A DNA stretch of 35,936 nt from Campylobacterota bacterium (GTDB lineage: Bacteria > Campylobacterota > Campylobacteria > Campylobacterales > Arcobacteraceae), in assembly GCA_003643835.1 (NCBI GenBank), contig QMKX01000015.1, positions 1-35,936 on the forward strand. The letters are read 5' to 3'. Under the pieces are notes generated by a model that saw only the letters and a program-made list of their open reading frames with translations, did no database searches and was not told the DNA's origin. Of this stretch, positions 26,094 to 34,330 are shown piece by piece; within the stretch, counting starts at the first letter, position 1, and every line of letters starts with the position of its first letter. Position numbers and translations under genes: made by a program.

Positions 26094-26548
26094 AACTATA
26101 TATAAGCTTAGTGATATTTTTATCTGTATTTATCGCTGACCAATACATCAAGTCTTTGTTTGTAGATGGGTTTAGAGCTTCAGGCGAATGCATATCACTT
26201 GTATTAGCTTACAACAAAGGTGTGGCATTTTCTATGTTTGCTTTTCTTGATGAGTATTTAAAATATATCCAAGTATCTATGATATTTGGTATCATTATAT
26301 ATTTGTGGTTAAACAAAGATATATATAGCCAATATTTTGTAGCCATCGCTCTCATACTTGGTGGTGGGATTAGCAACATATATGATAGATTTATACATAT
26401 TGGTGTGGTTGATTATATTTATTGGCATTGTGGGTTTGATTTTGCCATATTTAACTTAGCCGATATTATGATAGATACTGCTATAGTTATCATATTGTAT
26501 CAGTTGTATTTACAAAGAAAAAACGACAAACAAAAAAGCACCAAATAG
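26084..26548 (+). CDS. lspA: Lipoprotein signal peptidase
   Basis: Inner-membrane aspartic protease that removes signal peptides of diacylated lipoproteins. The 154-residue protein has four membrane helices and the family motifs ADQYIK, AYNKGVAFSM, GGGISNIYDR and the two catalytic Asp residues in GVVDYI and FNLADIMID. Start ATG 26084 overlaps the glmM end by 10 bp. Converges on recO with a 4-bp gap. Confidence 0.96.
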   Translation: MRLKLYISLVIFLSVFIADQYIKSLFVDGFRASGECISLVLAYNKGVAFSMFAFLDEYLKYIQVSMIFGIIIYLWLNKDIYSQYFVAIALILGGGISNIYDRFIHIGVVDYIYWHCGFDFAIFNLADIMIDTAIVIILYQLYLQRKNDKQKSTK

Positions 26549-26552
26549 ATAT

Positions 26553-27170
26553 TTATAGTCCTTGAAGTAAAACTTGCCAAATTCTCTCGCACTCATTGTC
26601 GCTTAATTTTGCGGTGCTTTTGTTTTCAAGTAGCTCTTGCATAGCATATCTATTGATAGCTTTTTTATAACTGCAAGCTTCGTGTGTTTGTTTAAATCCG
26701 CGAACCAATGCGATATCGCCTGATATTTTTTGGTCACAAAGCAGACAATCATCTTCAAATGACATTCTACCCTCATAGTGCAACATCTTGACATATGTTT
26801 CTATTATCGCTCTTTTTGGGTTTTGTCTTGTCAGTTTTTTCACACACTCATCAAGCAACATACAATAAAACTTATCTATATGCTCTATATCATATAAGTG
26901 AACATAAAATATCTTGATAAAATTTTGCCAACAATACACTCGAGAATTATCATCAAACCAACTAAATCCAATATCTACGACATCTTTCAATCTATCTATA
27001 GTGCTTTTATAGTTTGTTTCAAGTTCGAAATCTATCTTTTTGCCTATGTTTATAGTAGCATGTCGCACACCATAAAATCTATAAGTAGTATATATTTTGT
27101 TTTTACATAGTATTGTTACTATTAGGTCTTCGTCTCTTGCTTTATTGTAATTTAAAATAAATCCTTGCAT
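26553..27170 (-). CDS. recO: DNA repair protein RecO (short Campylobacterota type)
   Basis: RecO helps load RecA on SSB-coated DNA together with RecR. The 205-residue protein begins MQGFILNYNKARDEDLIVTI, an OB-fold start typical of RecO, followed by a helical domain. It keeps part of a zinc-finger pattern (CLLCDQKI, then HEAC). It is shorter than E. coli RecO (242), as usual in this phylum. It starts 9 bp after prfB ends, so the two share a transcript. Confidence 0.85.
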   Translation of the reverse strand: MQGFILNYNKARDEDLIVTILCKNKIYTTYRFYGVRHATINIGKKIDFELETNYKSTIDRLKDVVDIGFSWFDDNSRVYCWQNFIKIFYVHLYDIEHIDKFYCMLLDECVKKLTRQNPKRAIIETYVKMLHYEGRMSFEDDCLLCDQKISGDIALVRGFKQTHEACSYKKAINRYAMQELLENKSTAKLSDNECERIWQVLLQGL

Positions 27171-27179
27171 ATGGTAGTT

Positions 27180-28274
27180 TTATCTATTTAGAGCTATCAG
27201 AACATCTTCCATAAGTTTATCTAAATCACCATCGAGTATTGCATCTATGTTTGAGTATCCTATATTCGTTCTGTTGTCTTTGACTTGTTGATATGGTTGC
27301 AAAACATATGATCTTATTTGATGTCCCCAGCCTATCTCATTTTTTGGAGTGCCATCTTTTAAGGCTTTTTGTTTTTCAAGTTCTATCTCATACAGCCTTG
27401 ATTTGAGCATCTTCATAGCGCTTGCTTTATTTTTGTGTTGGCTTCTGTCATTTTGACACTGCACTACTACACCGGTGGCTATATGTGTAAGTCTCACGGC
27501 TGATTCGGTTTTGTTGACATGTTGTCCTCCTGCTCCACTGGCTCTGTATGTATCTATTCGTATATCTTTGTCCTCTATAACTATATCTATATCATCATCA
27601 ACTTGTGGTGATACCATAACCGAACTAAACGAAGTGTGTCGTTTGGCATTTGAGTCAAACGGACTAATACGGACTAATCTATGGATACCATTTTCTACTT
27701 TCATATAGCCATAGGCATTGAGACCACTTATTATGAAACTCACATCTTTTATGCCTGTCTCATCTCCTGCTTGATAGTCTAGTAGCTCTATTTTGAAGCC
27801 GCGAATATCCGCCCATCGTAGATACATACGATACAACATATTTGCCCAATCACACGACTCAGTGCCACCAGCTCCTGGGTGTATTGATACGATAGCATCG
27901 AGCTTGTCTTCGTCTGCGCTTAACATCACTTGTATCTCCGTATCAAATACTGACTTTTTTAGCTGTTGTGCCTCTTCATATAACACTTCCAAACTTTCGT
28001 CATCATTTTCACTATTTGATAAGTCATACAACTCTTTAGCATCATTTAATATAGTTGAAGTAGTATCAAATTTTTTAAGCTTGCTTAAAAGCGAATTTTT
28101 ATTTTTTGATAACTTTTTTGCTCTTGTTTGGTCGTTCCAAAACTCTGGGTCTTGCTCTATGGTTTTAATTTTTTCTAATTTTTTTACAATCTCATCTGGT
28201 TTTAAAATTGATTTTATATTTGATAGTTTGTTTTGTAGCTCTTTTAGAAGCTCTGTGTATTCGTATTTGTCCAT
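27180..28274 (-). CDS. prfB: Peptide chain release factor 2
   Basis: Recognises UGA and UAA stop codons. The 364-residue protein has the SPF tripeptide in [15 protein letters not shown], the catalytic GGQ in [20 protein letters not shown], and the helical N-terminal domain. Unlike most bacterial prfB genes there is no programmed +1 frameshift with an early in-frame UGA; the frame is continuous, as known in Campylobacterota. Divergent from ppaC with a 76-bp gap. Confidence 0.97.
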   Translation of the reverse strand: MDKYEYTELLKELQNKLSNIKSILKPDEIVKKLEKIKTIEQDPEFWNDQTRAKKLSKNKNSLLSKLKKFDTTSTILNDAKELYDLSNSENDDESLEVLYEEAQQLKKSVFDTEIQVMLSADEDKLDAIVSIHPGAGGTESCDWANMLYRMYLRWADIRGFKIELLDYQAGDETGIKDVSFIISGLNAYGYMKVENGIHRLVRISPFDSNAKRHTSFSSVMVSPQVDDDIDIVIEDKDIRIDTYRASGAGGQHVNKTESAVRLTHIATGVVVQCQNDRSQHKNKASAMKMLKSRLYEIELEKQKALKDGTPKNEIGWGHQIRSYVLQPYQQVKDNRTNIGYSNIDAILDGDLDKLMEDVLIALNR

Positions 28275-28327
28275 GTGGCATTGTATCGTATATTTTTGAA
28301 ACTACCTCTTGTTTTATCTTGTTTAGC

Positions 28328-28333
28328 TACAAT
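28328..28333 (+). promoter_or_regulatory. Putative -10 box of ppaC
   Basis: TACAAT 17 bp before the ATG at 28351, with AAGGA at 28341-28345. Weak, single-element evidence. Confidence 0.35.
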
Positions 28334-28350
28334 AAACAAAAAGGATATAT

Positions 28351-29271
28351 ATGAGATATGTATGCGGACACAAAACTCCCGACAGCGATAGTATAGTAGG
28401 AGCTGTTGCGTTAAGCTATCTATTCAACCAACTTGACATCAAATCTCAAGCAGTGCGAACTGGCGATATCAATGTAGAATCACAGTTTATACTCGATAAG
28501 TTTAGTTTAGATAAACCAACATATAAAGATAGTTTTAAAAACGAAGATATATATTTGGTGGATTTCAACAACTACGAAGAGGGAGCAGATGATTTAAAAG
28601 AAGCTAATATAGTTGGCATAACTGACCATCATAAAATGGGTGGCATAAAAACTTTAAATCCTATCGATGTATGGGTATGTGCCGTTGGGTGTTCAAACAC
28701 TATCATCAAAGAGATGTTTGACTTTTATAATATAAATATACCAAAAAACTTAGCAGGTGCTATGTGCTGTGCTATATTAAGTGATACCGTGATATTCAAA
28801 TCACCAACATGCACCAAAATTGACACCAAAGCTTGTAAAGAGTTAGCAAATATAGCAGGCATAAAAGAACCTAAAAAATTAGGCATAGATATGTTTAATA
28901 TCAAATCAAACATAAAAGGCGAACCTATAGACAAACTTATAAGACGAGATTTCAAAATATTTAATATGTTTGGAAAAAAAGTTGGCATAGGTCAGCTTGA
29001 AGTTGTGGATATAAAGGTATTTAACGATATAAAAAAAGATTTAAAAACAGGTTTAAACTATATCAAAGAGCAAGAAGGTTTTGATACTTGTTTGCTGCTT
29101 CTTACAGATATCATATCAGTTGGTTCAGTGGTGCTTGTAGCTACAGATAGTTTAGATATAGTAGAAAAATCGTGGGATATAAAAGTTAAAGATAGTGAAT
29201 TTTGGCTCAAAGGGTGCTTAAGCAGAAAAAAACAGATAGTGCCATACTTGGAACCAAACTTCAAAAAGTAG
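28351..29271 (+). CDS. ppaC: Manganese-dependent (family II, DHH) inorganic pyrophosphatase
   Basis: Hydrolyses pyrophosphate to phosphate and so drives biosynthesis. The 306-residue protein has the metal-binding GHKTPDSD (His6/Asp11/Asp13 region), the VDFNN Asp, the DHH signature TDHHKMGG (from 91), and the DHHA2 C-terminal substrate loop LSRKKQIVPYLE. No CBS insert, so it is the standard short form. ATG supported by AAGGA. Its stop is 6 bp from the 3' end of the convergent tRNA gene. Confidence 0.95.
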   Translation: MRYVCGHKTPDSDSIVGAVALSYLFNQLDIKSQAVRTGDINVESQFILDKFSLDKPTYKDSFKNEDIYLVDFNNYEEGADDLKEANIVGITDHHKMGGIKTLNPIDVWVCAVGCSNTIIKEMFDFYNINIPKNLAGAMCCAILSDTVIFKSPTCTKIDTKACKELANIAGIKEPKKLGIDMFNIKSNIKGEPIDKLIRRDFKIFNMFGKKVGIGQLEVVDIKVFNDIKKDLKTGLNYIKEQEGFDTCLLLLTDIISVGSVVLVATDSLDIVEKSWDIKVKDSEFWLKGCLSRKKQIVPYLEPNFKK

Positions 29272-29277
29272 CATATG

Positions 29278-29353
29278 TGGTGGAGTCTATCGGGATCGAA
29301 CCGACGACCTCTTCACTGCCAGCGAAGCGCTCTCCCAACTGAGCTAAGACCCC
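29278..29353 (-). tRNA. tRNA-Ala (anticodon GGC)
   Basis: The minus strand folds to a full cloverleaf. The acceptor stem is GGGGTCT/AGACTCC with one G-U pair, the D arm contains GCTC...GAGC, and the anticodon stem is CTTCG/TGAAG with loop CTGGCAG giving anticodon GGC (alanine). The T arm is GTCGG-TTCGATC-CCGAT and discriminator A is followed by encoded CCA. 76 nt. Upstream of psrA, in the opposite direction. Confidence 0.97.
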
Positions 29354-29411
29354 AAAAAGGTATTTTAACTTTTTTATCTTAATTTTACGATTTTATTTTT
29401 ATACAATTTAT

Positions 29412-29477
29412 TGTGAATTTTTCACACGAACACATCATTTGTAACAAAAAGTGTCAAGTCATAATTTAAAATTATGA
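29412..29477. promoter_or_regulatory. Two palindromes upstream of psrA (possible operator sites)
   Basis: TGTGAATTTTTCACA (29412-29426) is a perfect TGTGA/TCACA inverted repeat with a 5-base spacer, one base shorter than a canonical CRP/FNR-family site. TCATAATTTAAAATTATGA (29459-29477) is a perfect 19-bp palindrome. Both sit in the 210-bp gap before psrA and could control anaerobic or sulfur-dependent expression. This is inferred from symmetry only. Confidence 0.4.
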
Positions 29478-29508
29478 AATTTATAAGTAAAAACTAAATA
29501 ACTTTAAG

Positions 29509-29543
29509 AAACTTCTGGCATAATTTCACAAGAAGTTTTTTTT
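29509..29543 (+). terminator. Terminator- or attenuator-like hairpin before psrA
   Basis: AAACTTCT (29509-29516) pairs with AGAAGTTT (29531-29538), followed by a run of T to 29543, 20 bp before the psrA ATG. The stem is AT-rich and the loop is 14 nt, so it is weak. There is no upstream gene on this strand that needs termination except a run-through from ppaC, so attenuation is possible. Confidence 0.3.
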
Positions 29544-29563
29544 ATATTTTCAAAGGAGTTATC

Positions 29564-32023
29564 ATGGATATAGAAGTTTCAAGACGAAAGTTTTTGCAAG
29601 GAACTGTTAGTCTTAGTATAGTTGGTGGCGTTGGGGCTACAGGCTTGTTGGGTTCAAAACAAACAATAAAAGATAAAGCCACTAAAACAGGGCGAACAAA
29701 AGCAAATGAAGTTGCGACTTTATGTGAGATGTGTGTAAATAAGTGTGCGGCATTGGCAAAAGTTGAAAATGGCATCGTTGTTAAGTTAGATCCAAATCCA
29801 CTTTTTCCAAAATCACGAAATATGTTGTGTGCCAGAGGCAATGCAGGTATCCAAGCTATGTATGACCCCGATAGGTTAAAATACCCTATGATAAGAGTAG
29901 GCGAAAAAGGTGATGGTAAATACAAAAGAGTGACATGGGATGAAGCATATGAAGCTATATTAAATGGCACCGATAAATTTAAAGGTCTTAAAACTATATT
30001 GGATGACGAAGAAGATAATCGCTCTACTATAGGGTATTGTGCTGGTGAAGGTATGGCAGAACACACATATAAAAGTTTTGTATCAAATAAAATAGGTTCA
30101 GTAAATTTTGTAAATCACTCCTCTATATGCTTGCAAACTGCGGTTGCTGGCTACGCTTTGACTATCGGCGCTTATGGAAAAGCAGATTTAGAAAATGCAA
30201 AATATGTTATATTGGGTGGAGCAAATGTAGCAGAAGCATTTATCACTCCAGATACCATGGATATATTTAAAAGAACGAGAAACAGAGGTGCGAAGCTCAT
30301 ATGTATAGATCCTCGCTACACTCACACAGCAGCTCAAGCAGACGAGTGGTTGGGTATAAGAGTTGGAACTGATTTGGCTTTTGTTTTAGCTTTGACATAT
30401 GTTGTCATCACAGAAGTTTTATACAATAAAAAGTTTGTCCAGCAAAATGTGAATGGTTTTGAAGAGTATAAAACACATATATTATCAAACAAATACACTC
30501 CTAAATGGGCTGAAGCTATCACAGGTATAAAAAGCAATATGATTGTTAAAATTGCTCGTGATTTTATGGCAAACTCTCCAAGAGCGATATATTATCAAGG
30601 TAGACGCACAGCATGGAGTGCTCAAGATTTTCAACTTCGCCGTGCACAAGCTATATTTACAGCACTGGGTGGTGGCATAGATATCAAAGGTGGCATAGTG
30701 TTTGGCAAACAATTGCCACTTGGCTCACACGATATAAATATACCTATGTACGCAAATGCTTTAGGTAGAATAGACAAAGATGTAGCAGCTATCATAGGGG
30801 CTGCTGGTTCGTGGATAGGTTGGAGAAATAAAATCATAGATAAAAAATCGTCATACCCAATAAGAGCTATGTTTACATACAAACAAAACCCGATGCTAAG
30901 CGTGCCAAATGTAGCAAAAACAAAAAAAATGTTTGAGATGATGGATTTGGTTGTAACTATAGATACTATGCCAAGTGATACGGTGATGATGAGTGATGTT
31001 GTGTTGCCTGAGTGTAGTTATCTTGAAAGAGAAGATCCTGTCAAATCGTTTGGCGGAGTTGAACCAGCGATTGCTATGAGAAACAAAGCAGCAGAACCTC
31101 TTTATGAAAGTCGTCCGGTATTTGATATACTTAAAGGTTTGTCCAAAAAGATAAGCAAACCATTGTGGGAGATTACAAAAAAATATGATGAAGATGTGCA
31201 AGAAGAGATACAAGATAGAAGCGAAAAGGAAGTATATACTGATGATGGATATGACTTGACAGATATGTTTGAGCACTCACAAGAGCATATCAACAAAGAT
31301 CTAATAGTCAGCCAACACGGAGAAGAAGCATATAAGACCCTGAAAACAAAAGGTGTGTTTTATCCAAATATGGATAACTATTTTAAACAAATATCATCAA
31401 ATGAGTTTCAATATTATCCTGAAAACAAAAAATATTACTCGGTTATCACACAAAAAGAACTCACAGATGACGAGATAGGACATGAGGATATATGTGTAGA
31501 CGAAAAAGAGATAGCAGCACTTCAAAAAACTATGAAAACACAGTCTGGTAAAGTTGAGTGTGTATTGGCATCTATGACAAAAAAAGGTGTTGATGCTATG
31601 CCTACTTGGAGAGATGAACTCTTTGAAAAGGTTAAAAAAGACAGATTTATCTTTGTTAGTGGTAGGCATGCACAATTTACCCAAAATTCAACACAAAACA
31701 ATGTTTTGTTATTGGATTTGATGAAAGAGAACTATCTTTGGATAAACAAACAACAAGCAGACAAAAAACAGATAAAATTTGGCGATTTGGTAGAGGTCAA
31801 AAGCTCCATAGGACAGGTTCATATCAAAGCATACCCTACAAATAAAATCATCAAAGATGTGGTATTTTATATACACGGATTTGGAGCTTCGAGCGATGGT
31901 TTGTCCCTAGCACACAGAAATGGTGCAAGCGACAATACTATAATAGAAGACAAAATTGAACATGTGTTTGGCAGTGCTACAATGCATGAAACACAAGTAG
32001 AAATAAAAAAGGTAATATCATGA
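29564..32023 (+). CDS. psrA: Polysulfide/thiosulfate reductase molybdopterin subunit PsrA
   Basis: Catalytic periplasmic subunit of the CISM molybdoenzyme family (PsrA/PhsA), reducing polysulfide or thiosulfate. The 819-residue protein has a Tat signal SRRKFLQGTVSLSIVGGVGA, a [4Fe-4S] motif with Cys54, Cys57, Cys61 and Cys89 (LCEMCVNKC...LCARG), and molybdopterin domains with ICIDPRYTHTAAQADEWLGI-like and PSDTVMMSDVVLPECSYLER segments. HSSICLQ (about residue 186-192) is where the Mo-ligand Cys is expected. ATG has AAAGGAG upstream. It overlaps psrB by 4 bp. Substrate cannot be fixed from sequence; polysulfide is likeliest in this group. Confidence 0.9.
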   Translation: MDIEVSRRKFLQGTVSLSIVGGVGATGLLGSKQTIKDKATKTGRTKANEVATLCEMCVNKCAALAKVENGIVVKLDPNPLFPKSRNMLCARGNAGIQAMYDPDRLKYPMIRVGEKGDGKYKRVTWDEAYEAILNGTDKFKGLKTILDDEEDNRSTIGYCAGEGMAEHTYKSFVSNKIGSVNFVNHSSICLQTAVAGYALTIGAYGKADLENAKYVILGGANVAEAFITPDTMDIFKRTRNRGAKLICIDPRYTHTAAQADEWLGIRVGTDLAFVLALTYVVITEVLYNKKFVQQNVNGFEEYKTHILSNKYTPKWAEAITGIKSNMIVKIARDFMANSPRAIYYQGRRTAWSAQDFQLRRAQAIFTALGGGIDIKGGIVFGKQLPLGSHDINIPMYANALGRIDKDVAAIIGAAGSWIGWRNKIIDKKSSYPIRAMFTYKQNPMLSVPNVAKTKKMFEMMDLVVTIDTMPSDTVMMSDVVLPECSYLEREDPVKSFGGVEPAIAMRNKAAEPLYESRPVFDILKGLSKKISKPLWEITKKYDEDVQEEIQDRSEKEVYTDDGYDLTDMFEHSQEHINKDLIVSQHGEEAYKTLKTKGVFYPNMDNYFKQISSNEFQYYPENKKYYSVITQKELTDDEIGHEDICVDEKEIAALQKTMKTQSGKVECVLASMTKKGVDAMPTWRDELFEKVKKDRFIFVSGRHAQFTQNSTQNNVLLLDLMKENYLWINKQQADKKQIKFGDLVEVKSSIGQVHIKAYPTNKIIKDVVFYIHGFGASSDGLSLAHRNGASDNTIIEDKIEHVFGSATMHETQVEIKKVIS

Positions 32024-32679
32024 ATTATGCGATGGCTTTAGAATATCAAAATTGTATTAATTGCAAAGCATGTGAAGTTGGATGTAAACAAGAAAATGGT
32101 GTGCAACTTGGTGCTGACAAACAAAGAATATGGATAGGACAAAATGAAAGTTTCATATTTGAAAATCCTAATATCAACTTTTATCCATCTCAATGCAATC
32201 ATTGTATAGATGCTCCTTGTGTCAATGTTTGTCCTACAAATGCCAGCTATTTTACAGATGAAGGTTTGGTGCTTACAGATAAACAAAAATGCATCCTTTG
32301 CAAAGGATGTATGGAAGCTTGTCCTTATGATGCGAGATTTGTAGATGACAAATATGTGGCAGTTGATAAGTGCACATTTTGTTTTGATACAAGGATAAGC
32401 AAAGGCAAGACAACAACCGCATGTGAGGTTACTTGTCCTACGAAGGTTAGATTGTTTGGAGATTTGGACGATGAAAATAGTGAATTGGTGCAACTTCTAA
32501 AAAAGAAAAAATTTTTTGTCCTCAAGCAAACGGAAAAAACAGTGCCGAAACTATTTTATATATTTCCAGATGACGAGCAATTTGCTATCAACTCTATAGG
32601 CAAAGATACTACTATACATACATGGGATAGTTTCAAGCCAATTATGGATAAAGCGATGAAAAAAAGAGGTAAACTATGA
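32020..32679 (+). CDS. psrB: Four-cluster ferredoxin subunit PsrB
   Basis: Electron-transfer subunit between the quinol-oxidising membrane anchor and PsrA. The 219-residue protein has four Cys clusters: CINCKACEVGC, CNHCIDAPCVNVCP, CILCKGCMEACP and CTFCFD...CEVTCP, the pattern of DmsB/PsrB/PhsB with four [4Fe-4S] centres. ATGA overlaps with psrA and psrC (4 bp each) couple the operon. Confidence 0.95.
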   Translation: MNYAMALEYQNCINCKACEVGCKQENGVQLGADKQRIWIGQNESFIFENPNINFYPSQCNHCIDAPCVNVCPTNASYFTDEGLVLTDKQKCILCKGCMEACPYDARFVDDKYVAVDKCTFCFDTRISKGKTTTACEVTCPTKVRLFGDLDDENSELVQLLKKKKFFVLKQTEKTVPKLFYIFPDDEQFAINSIGKDTTIHTWDSFKPIMDKAMKKRGKL

Positions 32680-32730
32680 AAACAAGAGAATCGCTTTTTG
32701 GCGAAGAGAAAAATGTTTCCTGCAAAACTT
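32676..32730 (+). repeat. Dispersed repeat module inside the start of psrC
   Basis: AAAACAAGAGAATCGCTTTT (from 32678) then 13 bases then AAAATGTTTCCTGCAAAAC matches the arm and loop at 10590-10639 and, in the opposite orientation, 16125-16170 (AAAACAAGAGTATCGCTTTT ... AAAATGTTTCCTGTAAAAC). The copy is in frame and adds no stop codon. Confidence 0.75.
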
Positions 32731-34001
32731 TTACTATAGCAGGATTAGAGATAAACAAAGTTTCTATAAATGAACTGTTACTAAACAAAACTATGTTGTT
32801 TGTATATGTTTTGTTGGCTTTTGGTCTTTTTGGAATATATGAAGTTATCAACGAAAGATACTTTTTATTAACAGCAAATAGTTTAGATGCTGGACTAAAT
32901 CCTGGTAGTATGGAAGTGGCAAATGCTTTTAGAGAGGCTATATTTGGGGCTGGCGGAGAGGTCAAGAGAGAGAGCCCTTGGACACTTTATATTGTTAATT
33001 ATATCTATATGATATATACTGGTAGTGGTATCATATTTATAGTTACAATTGCAGAACTTTTGGATATCAAACTACTAAAAAAAACAGCGGCAGGATTTTT
33101 GACTTTTGGTTTGTGTATGGTTTTTGGTGGATTGTTTACAATTTTCTTTGACTTAAATATCTTGCATATGCACTGGATGTTTTTGACACCAAATATAGGT
33201 TCTGGTATGTGGCTGATGTTGCCACTTTATATAGTATATATATCATTTGTGTTGTTTGAGATTTATTTGCTTATTAGCAACAACAAACAACTGACCAAAA
33301 AAATAGCAGTTGTGATTTTGGTGCTTGGGATTTTTATAGATATCGCTGAGTATTATATACAAGCAAAGCTGTTTAATATGAATACAGCAAGACACCTTTG
33401 GACAACTTATCCTATGTTGCCTTTGTATTTTATCGTATCATCTTTTTTGGCATCGGCTGGCGTGATGATAGCATACTCCTATATCACATACAAAGATAGT
33501 CTCAAAGAACATTTTGACGAGCTTATGTTGCTACTCAAAAAATTCACTCTATTTATGATAGTCGCTCTTGGAGCTTATGAAGCAGTATCATTTTTATATA
33601 TAGATAAAAAATGGGCAAATGTAATACTCTTTTCTGGGTTTGATTATGAGTTTTATATCTATGTCTTGTTTGCACTTGCGATACCTTTTGGTCTTTTGAT
33701 ATACAGATTTTTTCAAGAAACTATCAGCAATACTTTGACAATAGCATCTGCTATATTTATCATAATAGGCACATATATAGGTAGATTTATATTTGTATAT
33801 GGAGGCAATGCTTATCCTATGAGCGATAGATTTGGCAAAGGTTTTGAGAGATACACACAATACGATGATGTAAAAGATTTTATATTTTTCTATCCGCATA
33901 TGTCAGAAGTGTTTATAGTCATAGGTTCTGTGGGCGTTGTGTTTGCTATGTATAAGGTATTTGATATGTTATTTAGTGTATCAAAATTATCCGAACACTA
34001 A
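32676..34001 (+). CDS. psrC: NrfD/PsrC-type membrane subunit with repeat-derived N-terminus
   Basis: Quinol-oxidising membrane anchor of the complex. The 441-residue protein has about nine or ten hydrophobic segments, starting near residue 45 (MLFVYVLLAFGLFGIYEVIN), and the NrfD-type region ILHMHWMFLTPNIGSGMWLM. Conserved sequence seems to begin at about TFTIAGLEINKVSINELLLN. The first ~18 codons (MKTRESLFGEEKNVSCK) are read from a copy of the dispersed repeat also seen at 10590 and 16k. Start ATG is in an ATGA overlap with psrB. The gene is otherwise intact. Confidence 0.9.
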   Translation: MKTRESLFGEEKNVSCKTFTIAGLEINKVSINELLLNKTMLFVYVLLAFGLFGIYEVINERYFLLTANSLDAGLNPGSMEVANAFREAIFGAGGEVKRESPWTLYIVNYIYMIYTGSGIIFIVTIAELLDIKLLKKTAAGFLTFGLCMVFGGLFTIFFDLNILHMHWMFLTPNIGSGMWLMLPLYIVYISFVLFEIYLLISNNKQLTKKIAVVILVLGIFIDIAEYYIQAKLFNMNTARHLWTTYPMLPLYFIVSSFLASAGVMIAYSYITYKDSLKEHFDELMLLLKKFTLFMIVALGAYEAVSFLYIDKKWANVILFSGFDYEFYIYVLFALAIPFGLLIYRFFQETISNTLTIASAIFIIIGTYIGRFIFVYGGNAYPMSDRFGKGFERYTQYDDVKDFIFFYPHMSEVFIVIGSVGVVFAMYKVFDMLFSVSKLSEH

Positions 34002-34330
34002 ATGTGTCCCAATGCACAACTACATTGTAGAGACTTAAGTATATAGCATAAACTAGTTTGGTGTTCAGTAGAATTGATAACCATGTCTATATTTTTATTT
34101 TATTTAATTGTCTTCAGGAACCCTATACGATAGATTAGGCTTATTGTTAAGTTTACTACAATATAGGTAGTCCAAGTTGTAGTTGGTTTGACGATTTGTC
34201 CCTAATAGATTCTTTAGTTTCAGCAGTCTTCAAATATAGAGCATATTTCTCTATATTTTCACTTTTAGGCAAAATTTATTTTGTTGTGATACAATATAAT
34301 GTTCAAAACCAAATCAAAAAGGAGTTAAAT
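34002..34330. other. 329-bp gap after psrC, no confident gene
   Basis: No intact gene is seen. A minus-strand frame (TTG at 34272 to TAG at 34156-34158) would encode a 38-residue, protein-like peptide (KYALYLKTAETKESIRDKSS), and another minus frame ends at 34104 (KLNNKPNLSYRVPEDN). The two cannot both be real, and neither has an ATG or ribosome-binding site. They may be remnants of a lost insertion. The last 40 bp hold the promoter of the next gene. Confidence 0.4.
34295..34300 (+). promoter_or_regulatory. Putative -10 box of the WG-repeat pseudogene
   Basis: TATAAT, overlapping a second box TACAAT (34290-34295), 30 bp before the ATG at 34331, with AAGGAG between. Expression signals are kept although the gene is broken. 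Confidence 0.45.

Noticed and set aside
28180-28274. Search for the programmed +1 frameshift in prfB
   Set aside because: The frame is continuous through the N-terminal region with no early UGA; absence is normal for this phylum.
29517-29526. Possible sigma-54 promoter (CTGGCATAATTTCAC) before psrA
   Set aside because: The GG is present but the GC of the -12 element is missing at the required spacing.
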